NCBI RefSeq assembly: GCF_001683795.1
Contig: NZ_LIGX01000032.1
Coordinates: forward strand, 62,001 to 126,000
Origin: Neoakkermansia glycaniphila
Lineage (GTDB): Bacteria > Verrucomicrobiota > Verrucomicrobiia > Verrucomicrobiales > Akkermansiaceae
Reading direction: 5' to 3'
DNA length: 64,000 nt
The position numbers were made by a program, and so were the translations under genes. Below the pieces are notes generated by a model, which was given only the letters and a program-made list of their open reading frames with translations, ran no database searches and was not told the DNA's origin. Below, piece after piece: positions 36,986 to 44,959 of this stretch. The number at the start of each line of letters is the position of its first letter. Within the stretch, counting starts at the first letter, position 1.

Positions 36986-37685
36986 ATACTCTTTTTTGAA
37001 GCCCGTTCTGCTGCCCGTCGTGCTGGGGCTTGTATTGTCGGCCATCTATCTGTTGCCTTCGCATGGGGAATTGGCGAAGGCGGCCATTGCCGAGCAGTTG
37101 CCGCTGGGGACGGAGCTTGACGGATGGATCGGCTCCAAGCGGCAGGAATCCGACAAGGAGCGCGAAGCTCTCGCCGTGGATACCGTGTTCAATAAGGCCG
37201 ATTATATTAAGGATTCCGGTGCGGTGTTGACCAGGACGCTGCGCGAATTGCCGTGCAGCGTGTCCATCGTCTTTTCCGGCAGCGATATGAACAATTCCAT
37301 CCACCGTCCCGAACGCTGTCTTCCAGCGCAGGGACATGAGAATCTTCATTCATCCAAAAAGACGGTCAAGCTGAATAATGGGCGCGAGATCGTTCTGACT
37401 CGCCTTGCTTCGATGACGAGGCATCAGGAGGGTAAGCTGTACTATATCCATTATTATGTTTTCATCGGTAACCACACGGTGACGGAAGACCATCTGGAGC
37501 GGACATGGATCGATATGCGGGACCGTGTGCTGGAAGGGCGCGTGCAGAGCTGGGCCTACATCCAGCTGGGTTCCTATTACGGCGATCTGGTCGGCACATC
37601 GGAGGAGGAAACGGACAGGCAGCTGGTGGCCTTGATTCAGGATCTGCTGCCGCAGATTATCAAGTGGGATCAGTTGAAGGACTGA
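36978..37685 (+). CDS. epsI: EpsI family exosortase-associated protein
   Basis: This 235-residue protein has one N-terminal membrane helix (FLKPVLLPVVLGLVLSAIYLL). A periplasmic domain follows with the EpsI-type segments GSDMNNSIHRPERCLPAQG and YYIHYYVFIGNHTVTEDHL. EpsI proteins accompany exosortases and are sometimes fused to them. Its start overlaps the exosortase stop. The operon ends 9 bp before a clear promoter for the KH protein. No exopolysaccharide synthesis genes surround it, unlike many exosortase loci. Confidence 0.93.
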   Translation: MNKYSFLKPVLLPVVLGLVLSAIYLLPSHGELAKAAIAEQLPLGTELDGWIGSKRQESDKEREALAVDTVFNKADYIKDSGAVLTRTLRELPCSVSIVFSGSDMNNSIHRPERCLPAQGHENLHSSKKTVKLNNGREIVLTRLASMTRHQEGKLYYIHYYVFIGNHTVTEDHLERTWIDMRDRVLEGRVQSWAYIQLGSYYGDLVGTSEEETDRQLVALIQDLLPQIIKWDQLKD

Positions 37686-37694
37686 GCTTGCCGC

Positions 37695-37723
37695 TTGACA
37701 TGGGGCGGGTGAATCTCTATAGT
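37695..37723 (+). promoter_or_regulatory. Consensus promoter of the KH-domain gene
   Basis: TTGACA (37695-37700), 17 bp, TATAGT (37718-37723), the best-matching promoter in the window. The expected leader is about 19 nt. Confidence 0.85.
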
Positions 37724-37748
37724 CTGTGTTGAACGTATAAATATCCAT

Positions 37749-38027
37749 ATGAAAACAGTAGTCGAGAACGTCCGCCGCTATCTCCAGCTTATTTCCTCCC
37801 AGTTCGTGCGCAACCCCGAGTTGGCCGAACTCCGTATTGCCGAGGTGCCGGAAAGCTCCATGGTGCGCTTCCGCCTCATTCTGGACAAAGCCGATATCGC
37901 ACGCGTGATCGGCCGTAACGGTATGACGGCTTCGGCCATTCGCTCGCTGGCGAAGGCTGTCGGTGAAAAGTATGGAGTCAAGGTGATTGTGCACATCCTT
38001 TCCCACGAGGAAGCGGAAATGGTTTGA
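37749..38027 (+). CDS. KH-domain RNA-binding protein (KhpA-like)
   Basis: This 92-residue protein is one KH domain with the GxxG loop in VIGRNGMTASAIRSL, near residue 57. The pattern and size match KhpA/YlqC, a small cytoplasmic RNA chaperone often encoded near rpsP or rimM in other bacteria. Here it stands between epsI and a tRNA gene, under its own strong promoter and followed by a terminator, so it is a single-gene transcription unit. No Shine-Dalgarno sequence precedes the ATG. Confidence 0.92.
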   Translation: MKTVVENVRRYLQLISSQFVRNPELAELRIAEVPESSMVRFRLILDKADIARVIGRNGMTASAIRSLAKAVGEKYGVKVIVHILSHEEAEMV

Positions 38028-38048
38028 TCAGTCTCTTTTGCCTTTCCG

Positions 38049-38078
38049 GCGGCGCATGGATTCCATGTGCCGCTTTTT
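38049..38078 (+). terminator. Rho-independent terminator of the KH-domain gene
   Basis: GCGGCGCATGG-ATT-CCATGTGCCGC (one G-T pair) followed by TTTTTG. Confidence 0.93.
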
Positions 38079-38163
38079 GTTTGACGATGTGGCTGCGATT
38101 ACCTCGCCAGCATGTTGAAAGGGCGATTAGAAAAGAAAAAATCACATTTTATCTTTTTTTTTC

Positions 38164-38192
38164 TTGTCAAGACGAGGCAATGCATGTAGAAT
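38164..38192 (+). promoter_or_regulatory. Promoter of tRNA-Ala
   Basis: TTGTCA (38164-38169), 17 bp, TAGAAT (38187-38192), 17 nt before the mature tRNA 5' end. Confidence 0.8.
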
Positions 38193-38209
38193 CCGCCCGT
38201 ACCCGTTAC

Positions 38210-38285
38210 GGGGCATTAGCTCAGTTGGTAGAGCGCTTCAATGGCATTGAAGAGGTCAGCGGTTCGAACCCGCTATGCTCCACCA
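38210..38285 (+). tRNA. tRNA-Ala, anticodon GGC
   Basis: A 76-nt cloverleaf. The acceptor stem GGGGCAT/ATGCTCC contains the G3-U70 wobble pair that marks alanine tRNAs. The anticodon stem CTTCA/TGAAG holds the loop ATGGCAT with anticodon GGC. The T-arm has GGTTCGAACC and the 3' CCA is encoded. It is a single tRNA with its own promoter and terminator. Confidence 0.98.
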
Positions 38286-38295
38286 AATTTTATTC

Positions 38296-38330
38296 AATAA
38301 CCCCTTGATATCTCAAGGGGTTATTTGTTT
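38296..38330 (+). terminator. Terminator of tRNA-Ala
   Basis: AATAACCCCTTGA-TATC-TCAAGGGGTTATT, a 13-bp perfect stem, then TGTTTT. Confidence 0.93.
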
Positions 38331-38431
38331 TCCGGAAAGCAACTCCAAAATCAATCGGAAGAGAGATTCAGGAGAGCTTTCATTCTTACTTCTAGTTCTC
38401 TGTGATGCGGAAGAGACTGTTCATGCCAATT

Positions 38432-38468
38432 TTCTTCTCATGTGCGTGCGGCATGCACATGAGAAGAA
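38432..38468. repeat. Perfect 14-bp inverted repeat in a gene-free stretch
   Basis: TTCTTCTCATGTGC (38432-38445) and GCACATGAGAAGAA (38455-38468) with a 9-nt loop. No T-run on either side. The region 38331-38502 holds no convincing gene; this hairpin is its only structure. Confidence 0.55.
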
Positions 38469-38502
38469 GAGGATCAGCCGCTGTTCCTGTGTTGGAATGA
38501 AA

Positions 38503-38527
38503 GAAGGCGGCAGGTTGTGCCGCCTTC
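38503..38527 (-). terminator. Terminator of the RND efflux operon
   Basis: GAAGGCGGCA/TGCCGCCTTC, a 10-bp stem with a 5-nt loop; TTTC follows on the minus strand. It is 19 bp past the transporter stop. Confidence 0.75.
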
Positions 38528-38545
38528 GAGGGTGGGAGCTAGATG

Positions 38546-41500
38546 TCAGGATGCCGTTCCCGGCTTTTTCCCGCTGATTTTCATGATGATGTAGAAGAAC
38601 AGCGGGACGAGGAAGACGGCGAGGACGGTGGCGGTGATGATGCCGCCCAGTACGCCCGTGCCGACGGCCATTTGCGCTCCGGCTCCGGCTCCGCGTGCGA
38701 AGGCGAGCGGCAGGACGCCTACACCGAAGGCGAGGGAGGTCATGAGGATGGGGCGAAGGCGTAGGCGGGAGGCCTGCAAGGTGGCTTCGAGGAGGGGCAT
38801 GCCGTCCCGATAGAGGTCTTTGGCGACTTCGACGATGAGAATGGCGTTTTTGGCGGAGAGGCCGATGGTGGTGATGAGGCCGACTTTGAAGTAGATGTCG
38901 TTCGGCATGTCCCTGAGGAAGATGGCGAGGAGGGCGCCCAGCAGGCCGAGGGGTACGACGAGGATGACGGAGAAGGGGATGGACCAGCTTTCGTACAAGG
39001 CGGAGAGGACGAGGAAGACGACGAGGATGGAGAGCCCGAAGAGGATCATGGCCTGCGAACCGGATTGTTTTTCTTCGTAGGATTGTCCTGTCCATTCGAA
39101 GCCGACGCCTTGGGGAAGTTGTGCTGCGAGCTGTTCCATGGCAGCCATGGCTTCACCGCTGCTTTTGCCGGGAGGCGCGGCGCCGTTGATGGAGTAGGAG
39201 GGGTAACCGTTGTAGCGGGCGAGCTGGGGCGGCCCAGATGTCCATTCTGCGGTGACGAAGGAGGAGAGGGGGAGGAGGTTTCCTGTGGAGCTGCGGACGT
39301 AGAGGCGGCCGATGTCGGTGTTTTCGATGCGGTTTTGCCCGTCGGACTGGATGATGATGCGGCGTACCTGGTTGCCGAGCATGAAGTCGCCTACGTAGCT
39401 GGATCCGAACATGACAGCGAGTGAGTTGCCTATTTCTTCCATGGGAACCTGCATGGCGAAGGCTTTTTCACGGTCGATGGAGACGCGGATTTGCGGTACG
39501 TCGGCTTGCCCGGCGAAGTAGACTCCCGCGAGGTCCGGGTGTTGGTTGGCCTTGCCGAGGAGGGTGTTGCGAGCCTGAAGGAAGGTATCGTCGTCTAGGT
39601 CGCCCCGGTTGAGGAGGCGGAAGTCGAAGCCTGCCGAGTTGTCCAGTTCGGGGAGGGCTGGCATGTTGAAGGCCCTGACTTCCATTTTTTTGTCGGCTGC
39701 ATAGATGGCGTTGATGCGTGCGACGATGGAAGCAGCAGCCTGCGAGGATTCGGGGCGGTCTTTCCAGTCTTTGAGCCCGATGAAGAAGATGGCGGTGTTG
39801 GGGCCGGAGCCAAAGTAGCTGAAGCCACCGACAGTGTAGACGTAGTCGATGGGTTCGTTGTCGCGGATGTATTGTTCGAGTTCGCGCGTTTTGGCGCGGG
39901 TTTCGTCCTGCAGGGTGCCCGGAGGCATGGAGATGCAGACGATGACGTTGCCCTGGTCTTCTTCCGGGAGGAAGGAGGAGGGCTGGTTGGTGTAGAGGTA
40001 GGCAGCTCCGCCGATGCAGAGGGCATAGAGGAGGAAGGAGCGGACGGGGCGGCGCAGGATGCCGGAGACAATGCGGCCGTAACGGGTGGTGGAGCGGGCG
40101 ACCGAGCGGTTGAACCATCCGAAGAAGCCTTTTTTCTCGTGGTGATGCCCGGCTTCGACCGGTTTCAGAAGTGTGGCGCAGAGTGCCGGGGTGAGGGAGA
40201 GGGCGAGGAAGGCGGAGAAGGCGATGGAGATGACGAGGGTGAGGGAGAATTGCCGGTAGATGTTGCCCACGGCTCCGCCGAAGAAGGCCATCGGGATGAA
40301 GACGGAGACGAGGACGGCGGTGATGCCGATGATGGCTCCGCTGATCTGGTTCATGGCTTTGCGCGCGGCTTCTTTGGGCGGCAATCCTTCTTCGGACATG
40401 ATGCGTTCGGCATTTTCGACGACGACGATGGCGTCGTCCACGAGGATGCCGATGCTGAGGACCATGCCGAACATGGTGAGCATGTTGATGGAGTAGCCCA
40501 TGCCCCACATGACGGCGAAGGTGCCGAGCAGGGCGACGGGGACGACGAGGGTGGGGATGAGGGTGGCCCGGAAGTTCTGCAGGAAGAGGTACATCACGAT
40601 GAAGACGAGGACGATGGCTTCGAGCAGGGTGGTGACGACTTTTTCGATGGAGATTTCGACGAATTTCGATGTTTCGTAGGGGATGCGGTAGAACATGCCC
40701 GGCGGGAAGTCTTTGGAGAGTTCGTCCATTTTTTCCCGGATGAGGGCGGTGGTTTCCACGGCGTTGGAGCCGGGCGCCATTTTGATGCCGAGGCCGGTGG
40801 AGGGTTTCCCGTTCATGCGGGAGAACATGCTGTAGTTGCTGGCTCCGAGTTCGACGCTGGCGATGTCTTTGATGCGGACGGTGGCGCCGTCCTGCAGGGT
40901 GCGGAGGGAGATGTTTTCGAATTCTTCGACGGTGCAGAGGGGATCTTCAGCAATAATGCTGGCGTTGATGGAGGCGTCCGGGGTGACGGCGGCACCGCCG
41001 ATGTCGCCGATGATGATGCGGGAGCTTTGGCTGGCGACGGCCTGGACGATGTCCGAGGCGGTGATGCGCAGGGCTTCCATTTTGGCGGGGTTCGGCCAGA
41101 TGCGCATGGCGCGTTCGGAACCGAAGGCCTGGACTTTGCCGACGCCCTTGACGCGTTTGAGTTCGGGCATGATGCGGGCGGTGGCCCATTCGCCGAGCGT
41201 GGTTTCATCGAATGTGCCGTCCGAGGAGAGGGCGACCATCAGCTGGATGTTGTTGGCGGCTTTTTCGATGAGGACGCCTTCTTTGCGTACCGTTTCCGGG
41301 AGGCGGGGGTCGACGATTTTGAGGCGGTTCTGCACTTCGACGGCGGCAAGGTCGGGGTTGGTGCCCTGCTTGAAGGTGAGGGCCATTTCCGTGGTGCCGT
41401 TCGAGTTGCTGGTGGCGGACATGTAGAGGAGGCCGGGAGCGCCGTTCATTTCGCGTTCGATGACGGCGGTGACGGCTTCCTCGATGTCTTTGGCCGATGC

Positions 41501-41653
41501 GCCCGGGTAGGTGGTCGTCAAGTTGATGACGGGCGGTGCGATGTCCGGGTACTGGGCAATGGGCAGCATGCGCAGCGAGAGGATGCCCGCCAGCATGATG
41601 AGGAAGGAGACGACCCATGCGAAGATGGGCCTGTTGATGAAGAATTGGGCCAT
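38546..41653 (-). CDS. RND efflux transporter permease (AcrB/HAE1-type)
   Basis: This 1035-residue inner-membrane pump has the AcrB layout: MAQFFINRPIFAWVVSFLIM as the first helix, two large periplasmic loops (porter and docking parts), and 12 membrane helices. The proton-relay acidic pair is in helix 4 (SIGILVDDAIVVVENAERIM). The GxxxGPPQLARYNGYPS block in the second loop and the C-terminal GVLGGIITATVLAVFLVPLF are typical of hydrophobe/amphiphile exporters. It works with the membrane fusion protein encoded 23 bp upstream and a TolC-type channel that is not in this window. The substrates cannot be told. A divergent TetR regulator controls the operon. Confidence 0.97.
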   Translation of the reverse strand: MAQFFINRPIFAWVVSFLIMLAGILSLRMLPIAQYPDIAPPVINLTTTYPGASAKDIEEAVTAVIEREMNGAPGLLYMSATSNSNGTTEMALTFKQGTNPDLAAVEVQNRLKIVDPRLPETVRKEGVLIEKAANNIQLMVALSSDGTFDETTLGEWATARIMPELKRVKGVGKVQAFGSERAMRIWPNPAKMEALRITASDIVQAVASQSSRIIIGDIGGAAVTPDASINASIIAEDPLCTVEEFENISLRTLQDGATVRIKDIASVELGASNYSMFSRMNGKPSTGLGIKMAPGSNAVETTALIREKMDELSKDFPPGMFYRIPYETSKFVEISIEKVVTTLLEAIVLVFIVMYLFLQNFRATLIPTLVVPVALLGTFAVMWGMGYSINMLTMFGMVLSIGILVDDAIVVVENAERIMSEEGLPPKEAARKAMNQISGAIIGITAVLVSVFIPMAFFGGAVGNIYRQFSLTLVISIAFSAFLALSLTPALCATLLKPVEAGHHHEKKGFFGWFNRSVARSTTRYGRIVSGILRRPVRSFLLYALCIGGAAYLYTNQPSSFLPEEDQGNVIVCISMPPGTLQDETRAKTRELEQYIRDNEPIDYVYTVGGFSYFGSGPNTAIFFIGLKDWKDRPESSQAAASIVARINAIYAADKKMEVRAFNMPALPELDNSAGFDFRLLNRGDLDDDTFLQARNTLLGKANQHPDLAGVYFAGQADVPQIRVSIDREKAFAMQVPMEEIGNSLAVMFGSSYVGDFMLGNQVRRIIIQSDGQNRIENTDIGRLYVRSSTGNLLPLSSFVTAEWTSGPPQLARYNGYPSYSINGAAPPGKSSGEAMAAMEQLAAQLPQGVGFEWTGQSYEEKQSGSQAMILFGLSILVVFLVLSALYESWSIPFSVILVVPLGLLGALLAIFLRDMPNDIYFKVGLITTIGLSAKNAILIVEVAKDLYRDGMPLLEATLQASRLRLRPILMTSLAFGVGVLPLAFARGAGAGAQMAVGTGVLGGIITATVLAVFLVPLFFYIIMKISGKKPGTAS

Positions 41654-41676
41654 GAGATGAGGGGTGGCAGGTGGTT

Positions 41677-42837
41677 TCAGTGTCCGGCTGTGTTTTGGCC
41701 GGCTTCGGGAGCGGCCGGGGCGGCGATGCTGACGGGTATGCCGGGCATCAGGTAGCTGGTTTTGCTGACGACGATTTTATCGCCGGGCTTCAGACCTTTG
41801 GTGACGATCCAGTTTTTGCCATCGAGCCGCTCGGTTTCGACGGGTCTTGCTTCGAGTTTGTTGCCGGGGCCGACAATGTAGACCATGGCGGACTGGGCGG
41901 TGCGCATGACGGCATCGCGGGGGATGCGGTAGATGTTGCGCTGGACGGCGGTGTCAAAAGCGATGCGGACGTAGGCGCCGGGCAGGAGTTCTAGGTCCTT
42001 GTTGGGGAATTCGGCTCGCATTTCGACGGTGTCGGTGAGGGGGTCGACAGCCATGTCGGAGAAGAAGAGTTTGCCTTCATGGGGGTATTCCCGACCGTCA
42101 GGCAGGATGAGTTTGACGCAGATTTTGTCGAAGGGGATCCCTTCGGCTTCGCCGGAGGTGATGGAGCGGCGCGATTTGCTCAGTTCCGCCGAGGGGGCGG
42201 AGAAGCGCACGTAGATGGGGTCGATCTGTTCGACGGTGGTGAGGTGGGTGAGTTCGTTTTTGTTGCACAGGGCGCCTTTGGTGACGAGGGCGCGGCGCAC
42301 GCGGCCGCCGATGGGGGAGGTGACGGTGGCGTAGCCGAGTTCCTGCATGGCCTGTTCGAGCTTGGCTTCGGCTGCGGCGTATTCGGCTTCCGCCTGTTCT
42401 TTGCCCGCCAGTGCGAGGTTGTATTCGCGCTTGCTGACGCCTCCTCCTTCGACGAGGACGCTGTATTTCGCCAGTTTGTCGCGGGCATCCTTGAGGACGG
42501 CTTCGCTGCGGGAGACATCGGCCTTGCAGGCATCGACGGCGGCTTGCAGGGGGGCGCTGTCTATTTTGAAGAGGATGTCGCCTTCTTTGACGAGTTGTCC
42601 TTCCTGATAGCAGCGGTCGAGGACGATGCCCGTGACGCGGGCGCGGACTTCGGCCTGCAAGTAGGGTTCCATGCGTCCCGGGATGCGGACGCTTGTGACG
42701 GCTTTTCCTGGGCTGGCTTCCAGCACTTCGACTTCGGGTGTGGCGAATGCGCCTGCGTCCTGAGCGGCAGGTTTGTCGTTGCACGATGTGGCCAGCAGGG
42801 CGGACAGAAGTGCGATGGAGGGAAGAAAGCTTTTCAT
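41677..42837 (-). CDS. RND efflux membrane fusion protein (AcrA-type), lipoprotein
   Basis: This 386-residue periplasmic adaptor has a lipobox signal (MKSFLPSIALLSALLATSC, Cys19). It then shows the order beta-barrel/lipoyl/hairpin/lipoyl/barrel: RIPGRMEPYLQAEVRARVTG, the coiled-coil hairpin (VDACKADVSRSEAVLKDARD with the LAGKEQAEAEYAAAEAKLEQ return) and the YATVTSPIGGRVRRALVTKG lipoyl half. It links the pump to an outer-membrane channel. It is the first gene of the operon. The ATG at 42837 begins the signal peptide; the open frame extends 31 codons upstream across the operator, which cannot be coding. Confidence 0.96.
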   Translation of the reverse strand: MKSFLPSIALLSALLATSCNDKPAAQDAGAFATPEVEVLEASPGKAVTSVRIPGRMEPYLQAEVRARVTGIVLDRCYQEGQLVKEGDILFKIDSAPLQAAVDACKADVSRSEAVLKDARDKLAKYSVLVEGGGVSKREYNLALAGKEQAEAEYAAAEAKLEQAMQELGYATVTSPIGGRVRRALVTKGALCNKNELTHLTTVEQIDPIYVRFSAPSAELSKSRRSITSGEAEGIPFDKICVKLILPDGREYPHEGKLFFSDMAVDPLTDTVEMRAEFPNKDLELLPGAYVRIAFDTAVQRNIYRIPRDAVMRTAQSAMVYIVGPGNKLEARPVETERLDGKNWIVTKGLKPGDKIVVSKTSYLMPGIPVSIAAPAAPEAGQNTAGH

Positions 42838-42902
42838 GACGAGGGAAGAACGGTAGGTATGTGCAAGAGTGCCGATCGTTGTGCAGTGCGGCGAATGAGG
42901 GA

Positions 42903-42969
42903 AGAATATCAAATTGAAATAATTAATCAATCGTGATTGATTAATTCATTGTGTCATGATAGTATCATG
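42903..42969. promoter_or_regulatory. Divergent promoters and palindromic operator of the efflux operon and tetR
   Basis: A perfect 26-bp palindrome AATTAATCAATC-GT-GATTGATTAATT (42921-42946) overlaps both -35 boxes. On the minus strand TTGATT (42925-42930) and TATTCT (42903-42908), 16 bp apart, drive the efflux genes. On the plus strand TTGATT (42937-42942) and TAGTAT (42960-42965), 17 bp apart, drive tetR. A second palindrome CATGATA-G-TATCATG (42955-42969) covers the tetR -10. This layout fits repression of both directions by the TetR protein. Confidence 0.8.
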
Positions 42970-42974
42970 CCGTC

Positions 42975-43607
42975 ATGGCAAGGAAGACTCCGGAAGAATC
43001 GCAGAAAACACGGGATGCCATTTTGGATGCCGCAGAAGTCGTTTTTTTGAAGAAAGGCGTTACCCACGCGTCGATGGCGGATATTGCCGAGCAGGCAGGG
43101 GTGTCGCGCGGCGCCGTTTACGGGCATTACAAAAACAAGATGGAGCTTGGCCTCGCCATGTGCCAGAGGGCTTTTGAGGCCGATGATTACTGGAAGGAGG
43201 GGAAGGCCGTGAATGTATCGCCTCTGGAGAGGCTGCGCAGGCAGCATTTGTTCCACATGAAGCAGTATTGCGAGTCGGATACGCAGCGGAGGGTGCTTGA
43301 GATTTTGTATACGAGGTGCGAGAGGACGCCCGAGAACGATGAGATGCTGCGGTTGAAGGAGCAGTTCGAGAAGGAGTGCGAGGATGATCACATGCTGTTG
43401 CTGAACGAAGCCGTCAGCAGTGGGGAGTTGCCTCGGGATCTGGATGTGGGGCTTGCCTTCGCGTTTCTGAATACGATGGTGTGCGGGCAGTGTTCGTTGC
43501 TGATGTGCAAGGAGATGACTCCCGAAGAGTTCATGCTTGCTCTGGAACCTTTTCTGGATGCTTCCCTTGATGCCATGCGGCATTCTCCGGCATTGAGGAA
43601 GAGGTGA
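42975..43607 (+). CDS. TetR/AcrR family transcriptional repressor
   Basis: This 210-residue protein has an N-terminal helix-turn-helix, about residues 12-58: TRDAILDAAEVVFLKKGVTH, ASMADIAEQAGVSRGAVYGH and YKNKMEL. A helical ligand domain of the AcrR/TtgR type follows (RCERTPENDEML, MTPEEFMLALEPFLDASLDA). It is divergent to the RND efflux genes and very likely represses them through the palindrome in between, released by pump substrates. The -10 ends 9 nt before the ATG, so the mRNA would be near-leaderless. Confidence 0.95.
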   Translation: MARKTPEESQKTRDAILDAAEVVFLKKGVTHASMADIAEQAGVSRGAVYGHYKNKMELGLAMCQRAFEADDYWKEGKAVNVSPLERLRRQHLFHMKQYCESDTQRRVLEILYTRCERTPENDEMLRLKEQFEKECEDDHMLLLNEAVSSGELPRDLDVGLAFAFLNTMVCGQCSLLMCKEMTPEEFMLALEPFLDASLDAMRHSPALRKR

Positions 43608-43625
43608 GGCTGAGGTGCGAGCCTG

Positions 43626-44552
43626 TCAGCGCAGAGGTTGTTGTTTCATCACCTCGGGATCGAGTATCTGGATGCTGGAGACGCGGTTCTGAATGCGTGG
43701 CGTGAGGCTCCAGACGAGTTTTTTATCGGGAGTGATTTCCAGTACGGCAGGGCCGGATGTGTGGCCGTGGCCGCCCCAGTTGCACAGGATGGTGTTGCCG
43801 TTGGGCAGCCGCTGGATGCCGGCGACGAATCCGAGCGTGACGCCCGGGATGTCGGTTTGCCCTACTTCCCAGACGATGTTGCCGTCCGGCGAGAGTTCGA
43901 GGAGGCGGTGCATGTCGCCGCAGGCGGTGAGGGTGTTGCCGTTCGGGAGGCGCACGGCGGTGTATCGGCCATCGGGGAATGCGCGGACGAGTTTTCCGTT
44001 TTCATCGAATTCCATGGCCTTGCCGCCATTTTTCTGCTGGGTGATGAGGTAGGTGCCCTGCGGCGTTTTGCGGATCTGGCGAAAGGTGCCGTGAGCGTTG
44101 CCGAGGTCGCGCAATTCGACGGTTTTGAGGATGTCGCCCGTTGCCCGGTCGATTTCACGGATCACGGATAGGTTATCGAAGGATTCCCCCGTAAGAATGC
44201 GGTTGCCGGGCAGGGGCTGGCAACTGTGCGTTTCGCCGCGTTTGCCGTCTTTCAGGGGCGGCGACCATTGCCAGACCGTTTCGGCTCCCTTGCCGGCGGC
44301 GTAGTCCGGTTTGATTTCGCGGATGCCTTCTTTTTTGACGGAGTGAAGGATGTTGCCGTTCGGCAGGAGGACGGCATCGGATACTTCATCCTGAAAGGGG
44401 ATGCTCCATTCCGTTTCCTGATTGGGGCCGATAATGGCGATTTGCCCGAGCCCGCAGCCTGAGACGAGGATGCGATGCGTTGTTTCTTCCCCGGCTATCA
44501 CAGATGCCGAGAAGATAAGGGCGAGGAGGCCGATGCGGAGGAAGGAGAACAT
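43626..44552 (-). CDS. Secreted beta-propeller protein (arylsulfotransferase/NHL-like)
   Basis: This 308-residue protein has a signal peptide (MFSFLRIGLLALIFSASVIAG) and at least four copies of a blade motif with LPNGNxL (VLLPNGNILHSV, PLPGNRILTGES, RLPNGNTLTACG, RLPNGNTILCNW). Such repeats build a six- or seven-blade propeller seen in arylsulfotransferase-like and NHL-type proteins. No catalytic His/Arg set of a true arylsulfotransferase is evident. It follows the DUF488 gene by 8 bp and is the last gene of the sialidase operon, so a role in glycan handling is possible. The ATG at 44552 begins the signal peptide. Confidence 0.88.
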   Translation of the reverse strand: MFSFLRIGLLALIFSASVIAGEETTHRILVSGCGLGQIAIIGPNQETEWSIPFQDEVSDAVLLPNGNILHSVKKEGIREIKPDYAAGKGAETVWQWSPPLKDGKRGETHSCQPLPGNRILTGESFDNLSVIREIDRATGDILKTVELRDLGNAHGTFRQIRKTPQGTYLITQQKNGGKAMEFDENGKLVRAFPDGRYTAVRLPNGNTLTACGDMHRLLELSPDGNIVWEVGQTDIPGVTLGFVAGIQRLPNGNTILCNWGGHGHTSGPAVLEITPDKKLVWSLTPRIQNRVSSIQILDPEVMKQQPLR

Positions 44553-44560
44553 GTTGCCCT

Positions 44561-44959
44561 CTACGGTGCCTGTTTTTCCTGTTGATTGCAAGGAGAATCC
44601 GCGTGGGCAAGCAGATAGTCCTTCAGGACGGCCGCTTCATTGTGTTCCGTATCGCGGGCGGCATAGAGCAGTGTCAGCGGGCCTTGTGCAGCCAGTGACT
44701 GCAGGTGCCGGACGGCTTCGGGAGATTGGGCGAGTTCTTCAATGTACCGTTTTCGGAATTCTTCCCATTTGGCCGGGTCGTGGTTGAACCACTGGCGCAG
44801 TTCTGTTGAAGGGGCCGTTTGTTTGTCCCATTCGTCCCATGGGGCGTTGGCTTTGGCTATGCCGCGAGGCCAGAGGCGGTCGACGAGTACGCGGCAACCA
44901 TCCTCAGGGGCAGGCGGATCGTAGATGCGTTTGATGTGAATATGGGCGGAAGGTTTCAT
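44561..44959 (-). CDS. DUF488 family protein
   Basis: This 132-residue protein has the family signatures IKRIYDPPAPEDGCRVLVDR followed by LWPRGIAK, then EWDKQTAPSTELRQWFNHDP and LTLLYAARDTEHNEA. It has no signal peptide, so it is cytoplasmic. The family's function is not established. Its ATG overlaps the sialidase stop by 4 nt, indicating translational coupling. Confidence 0.92.
   Translation of the reverse strand: MKPSAHIHIKRIYDPPAPEDGCRVLVDRLWPRGIAKANAPWDEWDKQTAPSTELRQWFNHDPAKWEEFRKRYIEELAQSPEAVRHLQSLAAQGPLTLLYAARDTEHNEAAVLKDYLLAHADSPCNQQEKQAP

Noticed and set aside
38024-38577. Small frames overlapping tRNA-Ala and its terminator
   Set aside because: They run through a tRNA and hairpins; no protein-like sequence.
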